DNA of 12,919 nucleotides from Candidatus Omnitrophota bacterium (lineage in GTDB: Bacteria > Omnitrophota > Gorgyraeia > Gygaellales > Profunditerraquicolaceae): assembly GCA_016867005.1 (NCBI GenBank), contig VGKM01000020.1, positions 1 through 12,919 of the forward strand, written 5' to 3'. This document shows, in pieces, positions 6,567 through 12,779 of this stretch (positions are counted from its first letter, which is position 1; each line of letters opens with the position of its first letter). The notes under the pieces are model-generated. The model was given only the letters and a program-made list of their open reading frames with translations, ran no database searches and was not told the origin of the DNA. The position numbers and the translations under genes are program-made.

Positions 6567-7285
6567 CAATAATAGTTTGGGTAGTACTTATTTTTGTTTC
6601 ATGGCTGGCCGCGACAATCTCCGGCATAGCCGGTTTCGGCGGCTCGCTTATCATCCTTCCGGTTTTTTCAATGCTCATAGGAGCTAAAAAAGCGATCCCG
6701 ATTCTTACCATAGCATGGCTGATGGGGAATTTTTCCCGGGCGGCTTTTGGATACAAGGAAATCAATTGGAGGCCGGTACTTTATTTTTGCTCAGGGGCTT
6801 TGCCGGCGGCTATTATCGGTTCTAGGGTCTTCGTGGAATTGCCTGTCGGGTTGATTATGAAAGGGATAGCGTTTTTTCTTTTCTTTATCGTTATCCTGCG
6901 GCATATAAAAGGTAAGGTTGAATTCCAGTTGAAGTGGTTTATTCCTTGGGGCGCTTTTGTCGGTTTCTTGTCCGCTGTTTTGGGCAGTGCCGGGCCTATC
7001 GGAGCGGTTGCGTTTTTAGGCCTCAATCTTGCGCCGACCGCTTATGTTGCCAGCGAGGCGGTGACAGCGGTAGTGATGCATCTCACGAAGACGGTAGTTT
7101 ACGGACGGTACGCGTTACTAACCGGCCAGGACATCGTTATCGGTATTGTGTTAGGATTAGCGATGACTATTGGTTCGTGGACGGCGAGAAATCTTATTAG
7201 GAGCATGTCAGGTAAAGTGTTCGGGTACTCCGTTGATGTGTTATTAATAGCGGCTGGATTTTCACTATTTTTTAGTAAAGGATAA
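6563..7285 (+). CDS. TauE/SafE (TSUP) family permease
   Basis: A 240-residue inner-membrane protein of the TSUP family, whose members move sulfite, sulfonates or organosulfur anions; the substrate here is unknown. Seven to eight hydrophobic segments are visible. The two half-repeats each carry the family's glycine signature: ISGIAGFGGSLIILPV (19-34) and LSAVLGSAGPIGAVAFLGL (about 135-153). The start is GTG, placed where it overlaps the stop of copy F and is preceded by GGGGATGAGGT (6549-6559). An ATG start is not available nearby. ATA is moderately used (about 7 of 26 Ile). It ends 64 bases before miaB and is the last cargo gene of the accessory block. Confidence 0.83.
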   Translation: MTIIVWVVLIFVSWLAATISGIAGFGGSLIILPVFSMLIGAKKAIPILTIAWLMGNFSRAAFGYKEINWRPVLYFCSGALPAAIIGSRVFVELPVGLIMKGIAFFLFFIVILRHIKGKVEFQLKWFIPWGAFVGFLSAVLGSAGPIGAVAFLGLNLAPTAYVASEAVTAVVMHLTKTVVYGRYALLTGQDIVIGIVLGLAMTIGSWTARNLIRSMSGKVFGYSVDVLLIAAGFSLFFSKG

Positions 7286-7349
7286 AGGAAAATAGGTAGC
7301 AGGTTTATACAGTTTTAGACACTTGATTGCAAAATTATAACTAATTGAT

Positions 7350-8516
7350 ATGAAAGAAGATAAAAGAAAAGTTTTCATCAAGACGATGGGCTGCCAGATG
7401 AATGTGCGTGATTCAGAGGTTATCTGCGGTCTGCTGAAGAAGGCCGGCTACAGGATAACCGATAATCCAGCCAAAGCAGATGTGCTACTTTTTAATACCT
7501 GTTCAGTCAGGCAGCATGCGGAGGATAAGGCCTGGTCAGAAATAGGAAGATACAAGACGAAGGACCTTTCGCTATCGCGAAAGGGCAATCAGGCCAATAA
7601 GAAAACAATTGGCCTGATTGGTTGCATGGCGCAGAATTACAAAGAAGAGGCCTTCCGGCGCATGCCGCAGATTGATTTTGTAGTAGGACCGTCAGATATA
7701 GATAAGATACCAGAGATTATAAATAAACTGCCTAAAGATAAATTCTTTAAGAAAAAACTCTGGGAAACAGGCGGAAAGATTCGTCCGGAGGGTATTTATC
7801 ATAATAGTTATCGAGAAGATAAAAACCATGCCTATGTGGTAATTTCGGAGGGCTGCTCTAACTTCTGCTCCTATTGTGTCGTCCCTTACGTAAGGGGTCC
7901 GCTGCATAACCGTAATTATAAAGAGATTATAAAAGAGGTGGAGGAGGCGGTAGGCAAAGGGATAACCTCGGTTACTCTTTTAGGCCAGAATGTCAATGCC
8001 TATCAAGATAAAGACGTCAGTTTTATTAAGCTGGTTAGCCTGGTTGATTCTGTCAAAGACTTAAGGGAATTCAGTTTTATTACATCGCATCCTAAAGATA
8101 CTACCAGCGCATTATTTAAAGCAATGGCAGAATCAGCCAAGCTTAAAAAAAATCTACATCTTCCTCTGCAGTCCGGCTCTGATAGGATACTAAAGGCCAT
8201 GAACCGCCAATACTCAAAAAGATTTTATTTGGATTTAGCCGATAATTATCGTAGAATTATACCGAAAGGATTATTAAGCACTGACATCATAGTGGGGTTT
8301 CCTACAGAGACTCGGGCTGACTTTGAAGATACCTGTGATTTGGTAAAAGAGATAGAGTTTGACGCGGCCTATATATTTAAATATTCTCCCCGGCCGCATA
8401 CGCAAGCCCAGGGGTTGGTTGAAGACGTGAGCAAAGAAGAGAAGGAGAGCAGGCACGCTATAGTGCTTAAGCTGCAGAAGGATATATCAAATAAGAAAAA
8501 ATGCAAAAAAAGATAA
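7350..8516 (+). CDS. miaB: tRNA-2-methylthio-N6-isopentenyladenosine37 synthase MiaB, lacking TRAM
   Basis: MiaB converts i6A37 to ms2i6A37 in tRNAs reading UNN codons, using two [4Fe-4S] clusters and SAM. The N-terminal methylthiotransferase domain has KTMGCQMNVRDSE with C15, then C51 (FNTCSVR) and C92 (GLIGCMAQ). The radical SAM domain has C169-x3-C173-x2-C176, then LLGQNVNAY, SHP, LPLQSGSDRIL and TDIIVGFPTET, all MiaB signatures rather than RimO. The protein stops at 388 residues, right after the SKEEKESRHAIVLKLQKDIS helix, so the C-terminal TRAM domain (about 65 residues) that helps bind tRNA is missing. The linker before C92 is about seven residues longer than in E. coli MiaB and is encoded by two perfect inverted repeats. 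The next gene overlaps it by 16 bases. Its first 17 codons are duplicated at 4293. Confidence 0.93.
   Translation: MKEDKRKVFIKTMGCQMNVRDSEVICGLLKKAGYRITDNPAKADVLLFNTCSVRQHAEDKAWSEIGRYKTKDLSLSRKGNQANKKTIGLIGCMAQNYKEEAFRRMPQIDFVVGPSDIDKIPEIINKLPKDKFFKKKLWETGGKIRPEGIYHNSYREDKNHAYVVISEGCSNFCSYCVVPYVRGPLHNRNYKEIIKEVEEAVGKGITSVTLLGQNVNAYQDKDVSFIKLVSLVDSVKDLREFSFITSHPKDTTSALFKAMAESAKLKKNLHLPLQSGSDRILKAMNRQYSKRFYLDLADNYRRIIPKGLLSTDIIVGFPTETRADFEDTCDLVKEIEFDAAYIFKYSPRPHTQAQGLVEDVSKEEKESRHAIVLKLQKDISNKKKCKKR
7565..7620. repeat. Two adjacent perfect inverted repeats inside miaB
   Basis: CCTTTCGC (7565-7572) pairs with GCGAAAGG (7577-7584) across a 4-base loop. Immediately after, CAATCAGGCCAAT (7586-7598) pairs with ATTGGCCTGATTG (7608-7620) across 9 bases. 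They encode LSLSRKGNQANKKTIGLIG, an extended linker in the MTTase domain between C51 and C92. The reading frame is kept. This resembles an in-frame palindromic element inserted in a surface loop, but only one copy is seen here. Confidence 0.7.
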
Positions 8517-9265
8517 TCTTACTCCTGGCTATAGCGGCAATAACCTTTACCAGTACTGTTTATTCCCGCGACCTGGAGAGCGTAAAACTTAATTTCCTAA
8601 AAGAAGATTATAAGTCAGCGATAGCCGAAGGCGAGAAGATCCTGGCAGGTTCAAAGGATTTCCAGGGTTGCGATAAGCTCTATTATCTTATGGGCTTAAG
8701 CTACCTAAAAACCGGAAATTACCTGCGGGCCTCGGATATCTTCGAGATAATTATCAAGGAATTCCCTGATACTCGGCTTAAAGAAGAGGCGAGGCTCAGT
8801 TTAGGGGATACCTATTTTTATATGGGTGATTATGCCAAAGCAAAAAGTTATTATCTTAGGCTTTTAGAAAATAGTCCTCATGCCAGGCTACGCCCGGCAC
8901 TCTATTACCGCCTCAGTCAGATTGATTTAAAAGGGGGGGATACTCTTTCGGCAAAAGAATATTTGGCTAAGATAAAACAGGAATATCCCTTAAGCCCTGA
9001 GATCAGGATTAATAGCGGGCTTTTTTCTTCCGTGGAGATCTATTACACGGTTCAGGTAGGCTCTTTTTCTAGCTCCTTAAATGCTACTAACCTGATGCGC
9101 AAGCTTATTCAACAAGGCTACTTAGCTTATGTAGAAGAATTAAAAGCAGAAGATTCCAGGGCAGCCTATCGCGTGCGAATCGGCAAGTTCAGCTTAAGGC
9201 AGCAGGCGCTGGACCTGGAAAGCAAGCTCGCCCAGGAAGGGTATCCCACGAAGATCTTTCCTTAA
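8501..9265 (+). CDS. Exported TPR and SPOR-domain protein
   Basis: A 254-residue protein with a signal peptide (basic MQKK, hydrophobic IILLLAIAAITFTSTV, cleavage probably near residue 20-22), so it acts in the periplasm. Residues about 30-170 hold three to four tetratricopeptide-like helix pairs (LYYLMGLSYLKTGNYLRASDIF, ARLSLGDTYFYMGDYAKAKSYY and so on), like the YbgF/BamD type. Residues about 180-254 form a SPOR domain (YYTVQVGSFSSSLNATNLM...YRVRIGKFSLRQQALDLESKL), which in the family binds denuded septal peptidoglycan. A role in cell envelope or division is inferred. The start ATG lies inside the end of miaB (16-base overlap), indicating one transcript. There is no strong ribosome site, so translational coupling is likely. 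miaA follows after 9 bases. Confidence 0.87.
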   Translation: MQKKIILLLAIAAITFTSTVYSRDLESVKLNFLKEDYKSAIAEGEKILAGSKDFQGCDKLYYLMGLSYLKTGNYLRASDIFEIIIKEFPDTRLKEEARLSLGDTYFYMGDYAKAKSYYLRLLENSPHARLRPALYYRLSQIDLKGGDTLSAKEYLAKIKQEYPLSPEIRINSGLFSSVEIYYTVQVGSFSSSLNATNLMRKLIQQGYLAYVEELKAEDSRAAYRVRIGKFSLRQQALDLESKLAQEGYPTKIFP

Positions 9266-9274
9266 TATATATTC

Positions 9275-10258
9275 ATGGCCGGCATCCCCAGAAGAAAAGA
9301 AATAACTAAACAAAGAATAGTGTTTTTAGTCGGCCCTACTGCAGTAGGTAAAACCGAGGTAGCGGCTATTTTAGCTAAAAAGATAAATACTGAAGTTATC
9401 TCTTGTGATTCTATGCAGGTTTATCGCGGGATGGATATATTGACTTCAAAGCCAACGCCTGCCTTAAGAAAGAAAGTCAAACACCATTTAATAGATATTC
9501 TTTCTCCGCAGCAAGAATACAATGTCTCAAGGTACCATAAAGAGGCTAGTAAGAAGATCGGTGAAATTTTAGCTAAAGGTAAAGTCCCCCTGGTAGTAGG
9601 CGGCACAGGGCTTTATATGTCTATACTTATTAACGGAATATTCCAGATTAAATCAGAGGATAAGGGTTTGCGTTTAAGGCTCGCTCAGGAGGCAAAGAAG
9701 CACGGGGGCACTTTTCTTTACAAAAAGCTTAAGCAAGTTGACCCCCAGGCAGCCTCTAAGATCCACCCCAATGATGCTAAGCGCATTATCAGGGCACTGG
9801 AGGTATTTTTGTCTACGGGTAAACAGATATCCCGGCTTCAAAAAGAGAGAAAGGGCTTAAGCCAGGATTATGATCTTAAAATATTTTGCCTGAATATAGA
9901 GCGCAATAAGCTTTACCGCCGCATAGAAGCGCGCGTTGAGAAGATGTTTAAGTCCGGTTTAGTTGCTGAGGTAAAGAGGCTGCTTAAATTAAGGTTAAGC
10001 AAGACCAGCCGCTGGGCAATAGGGGTAAGGGAGGTCAAGGGCTATCTTGAGGGGCTCTATGATTTAGAAGAGGCCAAGCGCCAGATAAAACGCAGCTCCT
10101 GCCTTTACGCCAAGAGGCAGCTGACCTGGTTCAGGCAAGATAAACGCATAAAGTGGATTGAGGTTGCAGATAAAGAAACGCCAGCATCAATTGCCAATAG
10201 GATAGGGACGGTTCTGAAGACAAAGCAAAACTGTCCCCTAATAAGGGGACAGTTTTAG
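9275..10258 (+). CDS. miaA: tRNA dimethylallyltransferase MiaA
   Basis: MiaA transfers the isopentenyl group from DMAPP to N6 of A37 in tRNAs reading UNN codons, making the substrate for MiaB. Of 327 residues, the P-loop GPTAVGKTE is at 20-28, ISCDSMQVYRGMDI (42-55) contains the catalytic Asp, and VVGGTGLYM (107-115) and the DAKRIIRALEVF segment follow. RRIEARVEKMF, AIGVREV and YAKRQLTWFRQDKRIKWI close the conserved part. The last 16 or so residues (TVLKTKQNCPLIRGQF) are encoded by the nested palindrome at 10204-10279, so the original C-terminus has probably been replaced. There is no Shine-Dalgarno site before the ATG; its 9-base distance from the preceding stop suggests coupling. About 16 of 29 Ile codons are ATA. 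Confidence 0.95.
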   Translation: MAGIPRRKEITKQRIVFLVGPTAVGKTEVAAILAKKINTEVISCDSMQVYRGMDILTSKPTPALRKKVKHHLIDILSPQQEYNVSRYHKEASKKIGEILAKGKVPLVVGGTGLYMSILINGIFQIKSEDKGLRLRLAQEAKKHGGTFLYKKLKQVDPQAASKIHPNDAKRIIRALEVFLSTGKQISRLQKERKGLSQDYDLKIFCLNIERNKLYRRIEARVEKMFKSGLVAEVKRLLKLRLSKTSRWAIGVREVKGYLEGLYDLEEAKRQIKRSSCLYAKRQLTWFRQDKRIKWIEVADKETPASIANRIGTVLKTKQNCPLIRGQF

Positions 10259-10279
10259 TTCAGTTTCAGAACCGTCCCT
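10204..10279. repeat. 76-bp nested palindrome between miaA and hflX (REP/MITE-like)
   Basis: The outer arms AGGGACGGTTCTGAA (10204-10218) and TTCAGAACCGTCCCT (10265-10279) are a perfect 15-bp inverted repeat. Inside them a second perfect 13-bp repeat, AAAACTGTCCCCT (10227-10239) and AGGGGACAGTTTT (10244-10256), has a 4-base loop. The two arm families share a GGGAC core. The element covers the last codons and stop of miaA and ends 4 bases before the hflX ATG, leaving hflX with no clear ribosome site. The inner hairpin ends in TTTT and could slow or stop transcription. It looks like a small non-autonomous REP-type element; no transposase is nearby. Confidence 0.8.
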
Positions 10280-10283
10280 AAGA

Positions 10284-11546
10284 ATGATGGAAAGAGCTTT
10301 ACTGGTAACTATAAAACTAAGAGCGGATAAAGATAGCCGCGCTATTGAAGATATCGCCGCAGAGCTAGAAGAGTTAGTTGCAAGCTCCGGGGTAGAGGTG
10401 GCAGATAATATCATCTGCTCTTTGGATAAGCCTACGCCTAACCTGCTTGTCGGTAAAGGCAAGGCCCAGGAGATTGCCTTGTTTTCTCAGGAGCAGGGTG
10501 TTGATACTGTTATTTTTAGCTACGACCTTTCAGGCACGCAGCAGCGTAACCTTGAAGAGGTAATCGGGATAAAAACTATTGACCGCACGCAGCTGATTTT
10601 AGATATCTTTGCCCGGCATGCTAAAAGCCCTGAAGGAAAGATGCAAGTGGAGCTGGCGCAATTGCAATACCTACTCCCAAGGCTTATAGGCAAAGGTATT
10701 ATACTCTCGCGTCTGGGCGGAGGTATTGGCACGCGCGGGCCGGGCGAGCAAAAGCTTGAGGTTGACCGCAGGCATATCAGAAGAAAGATCGATAAGTTAA
10801 AGAGCGATTTAGGGGATGTCTCATCGCACCGCTCTACCATGAGGCAGAGAAGAAAAGAAAATGCCATTCCAACCGTAGCATTAGTCGGGTATACGAATGC
10901 CGGCAAGTCCACGCTTTTAAATGCCCTCACTGATGCCGGGCAAATTGTTTCAGACAGCCTCTTTACTACCTTAGACCCGCTTTCAAAAAACCTCATTCTC
11001 CCTAACGGAGAAAATATCGTTATTTCAGATACAGTAGGTTTCCTGCAAGACCTGCCGCACCATCTGATAGAGGCATTTAAGGCTACCTTGGAAGAAGTAT
11101 TAGAGTCGGATTTATTAATCCATGTTTTAGATATAACTCACCCTTGTTTACATCAGCATTATAAGGCAGTGCTTGAGGTCTTAGAAAAGCTCACCGTAAA
11201 TAAAAAGCCGGTAATTATTGCCCTTAATAAAGCCGATCTCTTGGAGGACAAAGGATTTCTGAAGGGGCTGAAAGAAGATTTTGCTGATTCTATTGTAATT
11301 TCAGCTAAGACAAAAGAAAACCTAAGCAGTTTGCTTAAGAAAATACAGGATAATTTTTCAGGCCGTATGGCGCGCGTGGAAATACTTCTGCCGCACTCAA
11401 GTGTTGGGATGTTAGATTTATTCTACCGACAGGGAAGAGTAGAGGAGATAAAATACCTGCAAAAAGGTATAAAAATCAAGCTTAGTTTACCTAAAATTAT
11501 TTATTCTAAGTTATTGCACAATAAAGAGATAAAAATAATCAGTTAG
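10284..11546 (+). CDS. hflX: GTPase HflX
   Basis: HflX is a ribosome-associated GTPase that splits or rescues stalled 70S ribosomes, especially under heat stress. Of 420 residues, the N-terminal HflX domain (about 5-190) has NLLVGKGKAQEI (53-64), DRTQLILDIFARHAKSPEGKMQVELAQL (100-127) and the glycine-rich SRLGGGIGTRGPGEQKLE (142-159), followed by a basic coiled-coil-like helix. The G domain has G1 GYTNAGKST (202-210), switch region FTTLDP (227-232), G3 DTVGF (249-253), G4 NKAD (315-318) and G5 SAK (about 336). The start is uncertain between ATG 10284 and ATG 10287. The palindromic element directly upstream leaves no good Shine-Dalgarno. Probably transcribed with miaB and miaA; a gap of about 94 bases with a new promoter follows. 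Confidence 0.95.
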   Translation: MMERALLVTIKLRADKDSRAIEDIAAELEELVASSGVEVADNIICSLDKPTPNLLVGKGKAQEIALFSQEQGVDTVIFSYDLSGTQQRNLEEVIGIKTIDRTQLILDIFARHAKSPEGKMQVELAQLQYLLPRLIGKGIILSRLGGGIGTRGPGEQKLEVDRRHIRRKIDKLKSDLGDVSSHRSTMRQRRKENAIPTVALVGYTNAGKSTLLNALTDAGQIVSDSLFTTLDPLSKNLILPNGENIVISDTVGFLQDLPHHLIEAFKATLEEVLESDLLIHVLDITHPCLHQHYKAVLEVLEKLTVNKKPVIIALNKADLLEDKGFLKGLKEDFADSIVISAKTKENLSSLLKKIQDNFSGRMARVEILLPHSSVGMLDLFYRQGRVEEIKYLQKGIKIKLSLPKIIYSKLLHNKEIKIIS

Positions 11547-11574
11547 ATTATCTAATAAATTTTATTAATTTTGC

Positions 11575-11603
11575 TTGACAAAATTATTATTATATGCTAT
11601 ATT
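11575..11603 (+). promoter_or_regulatory. Sigma70-type promoter for the HspR-like gene
   Basis: TTGACA (11575-11580) is separated by 17 bases from TATATT (11598-11603). A TGC directly before the -10 box makes it an extended -10 promoter. The surrounding DNA is very AT-rich. It lies about 38 bases before the MerR-type gene and starts a new unit after hflX. No HAIR-type inverted repeat is visible around it. Confidence 0.75.
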
Positions 11604-11640
11604 TATTCCCAGATACGAGAAATAGATAAAGGGTAGCAAT

Positions 11641-11904
11641 ATGCCTATATTTGATATTCAGATTAGTCCTGATGAGCCTGTATACGTGATCAGCGTAGTG
11701 AGTAAGCTAGTGGACCTGCCGGTGTGGACATTGCGCGAACTCGATAAGGCAGGCGTGGTCCGGCCTAAAAGAATCGGCAAGAAGAGCAGGCTTTATTGCC
11801 TTAAGGATGTCAAGAGGCTGGAATACGTGCATTATTTAATGCAGGAGAAGCGGGTGAATATTCACGGGATAAAGATAATCTTGAACATAGGAGAAGAGGA
11901 GTGA
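11641..11904 (+). CDS. MerR family regulator, HspR-like
   Basis: An 87-residue DNA-binding protein. YVISVVSKLVDLPVWTLRELDKAGVVRPKR (about 15-44) is a MerR-type winged helix-turn-helix, and SRLYCLKDVKRLEYVHYLMQEKRVNIHGIKIIL (about 49-81) is the wing and following helices. The pattern (YVISV, TLR, Y...D..RL..V..L, VN..GIK.IL) is closest to HspR, the repressor of dnaK-type chaperone operons in actinobacteria and others. The protein is shorter than HspR of about 120 residues and lacks the C-terminal tail. AAAGGG sits 7 bases before the ATG. Its position directly ahead of CIRCE-hrcA-grpE supports a chaperone-control role. The symbol is left open because HspR identity is by pattern only; a different small MerR protein is possible. 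Confidence 0.75.
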   Translation: MPIFDIQISPDEPVYVISVVSKLVDLPVWTLRELDKAGVVRPKRIGKKSRLYCLKDVKRLEYVHYLMQEKRVNIHGIKIILNIGEEE

Positions 11905-11921
11905 TTTTTTTTAGCCTATTC

Positions 11922-11948
11922 TTAGCACTTACCTCATTAGAGTGCTAA
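11922..11948. promoter_or_regulatory. CIRCE operator
   Basis: TTAGCACTT, a 9-base spacer, then GAGTGCTAA. This matches the CIRCE consensus TTAGCACTC-N9-GAGTGCTAA at 17 of 18 arm positions. It is the binding site for HrcA, whose gene starts 91 bases downstream, so hrcA-grpE is expected to be autoregulated. The operator sits just upstream of the TTGACA box at 11957. Confidence 0.95.
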
Positions 11949-11956
11949 GGAGAGGG

Positions 11957-11990
11957 TTGACAAAGCACTGATTTATGTTAAACTTATACT
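11957..11990 (+). promoter_or_regulatory. Probable hrcA-grpE promoter
   Basis: A TTGACA at 11957-11962 follows the CIRCE operator by 8 bases. The best -10 at normal spacing is TAAACT (11979-11984, 16-base spacer). A better-looking TATACT (11985-11990) is 22 bases away, which is too far. The -35 box and the flanking operators make this the likely promoter, but the -10 choice is uncertain. Confidence 0.55.
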
Positions 11991-12017
11991 TTGGCATTTA
12001 TGCCCTGAGAGTGCTAG
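11991..12017. promoter_or_regulatory. Degenerate second CIRCE-like site
   Basis: TTGGCATTT, 9 bases, then GAGTGCTAG. The right arm matches the consensus at 8 of 9 positions and the left arm at 6 of 9, with the exact 9-base spacing. It lies just after the probable -10, where a bound repressor would block initiation. It may be a weaker second HrcA site. Confidence 0.55.
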
Positions 12018-12039
12018 TTAAACCTGAAAGGTAATAATT

Positions 12040-12777
12040 ATGGTCAGAAACGTAGATTATGAGTCCAGAAAAAGGTCGATCCTAGCGGCAACTATTAACA
12101 AGTATATACAGAGTGCCTCTGCAGTAGCCTCGGAAGATATTGCCAAGGAATTTAAGCTGAGTTCAGCTACCATAAGAAATATCTTTGCCGAGATGGAGGA
12201 GGCAGGTTATCTGACTCATCCCTATACCTCAGGGGGTAGGATACCTACCAAGAAAGGCTATCGTTATTACGTAGATTTCCTAGTCTCCCAGATGCAGCTT
12301 CTAGATGCGGAAAAGGAGTCTATCGTCAAGGGTTATAAAAGAGAGATTAACCGCCTGGAGGATGCCCTGGAGGAGACCTCTGAGGTAATCTCTGCAATCA
12401 CCCATTATGCCAGTATCGTCTCGCTCTTAGATTGGCAAGACAGATTTTTTTATAGAGGGATAAGCTTTATCCTGGAGCAGCCCGAATTCCAGGATTCTAC
12501 CCGTATAAAGCTTCTGATCAAGATGATAGAAGAGAAACGCAATCTGCTTAATATTATTAACCGTGAATTCAAGGATAAGACCAAGGTCTATATAGGAGAT
12601 GAGCTGGAATGCGAGGGCGTGAACAGCTGTGCCTTGGTAGTTGCGCATTACAGCATAAATAATAAACCCTTAGGTAGGATCGCGGTTTTAGGCCCTATGC
12701 GTATGGAGTATCAGCATATTATCCCGGCATTAGAATACGTATCCGAGGTTTTAAGCGAAGTTTTAGGCAGGATATAA
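12040..12777 (+). CDS. hrcA: Heat-inducible transcription repressor HrcA, short form
   Basis: HrcA binds CIRCE and represses chaperone genes; GroEL helps it fold. Residues 5-80 are the winged helix domain (RKRSILAATINKYIQ, SSATIRNIFAEMEEAGYLTHPYTSGGRIPTKKGYRYYVDFL), with the highly conserved GRIPTxxGYRYYVD signature. The C-terminal part has GISFILEQPEF (140-150) and LGPMRMEYQHIIPALEYVSEVLSEVL. At 245 residues it is about 100 shorter than typical HrcA (about 340). The gap falls after THYASIVS (121-128), where the first half of the GAF-like domain and the inserted dimerisation region should be. The conserved ends argue for a lineage-specific compact form, not a broken gene. GAAAGG lies 8 bases before the ATG. 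grpE follows after 2 bases. Confidence 0.92.
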   Translation: MVRNVDYESRKRSILAATINKYIQSASAVASEDIAKEFKLSSATIRNIFAEMEEAGYLTHPYTSGGRIPTKKGYRYYVDFLVSQMQLLDAEKESIVKGYKREINRLEDALEETSEVISAITHYASIVSLLDWQDRFFYRGISFILEQPEFQDSTRIKLLIKMIEEKRNLLNIINREFKDKTKVYIGDELECEGVNSCALVVAHYSINNKPLGRIAVLGPMRMEYQHIIPALEYVSEVLSEVLGRI

Positions 12778-12779
12778 AT

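Noticed and set aside
7286..7349. Promoter for miaB (TATAAC near 7336-7341).
   Set aside because: No -35 box at acceptable spacing; the similarity to copy C starts here, but promoter function cannot be supported.
10520..10996. Long minus-strand reading frame opposite hflX.
   Set aside because: It is an antisense shadow of the clearly conserved HflX coding frame, with no domain of its own.
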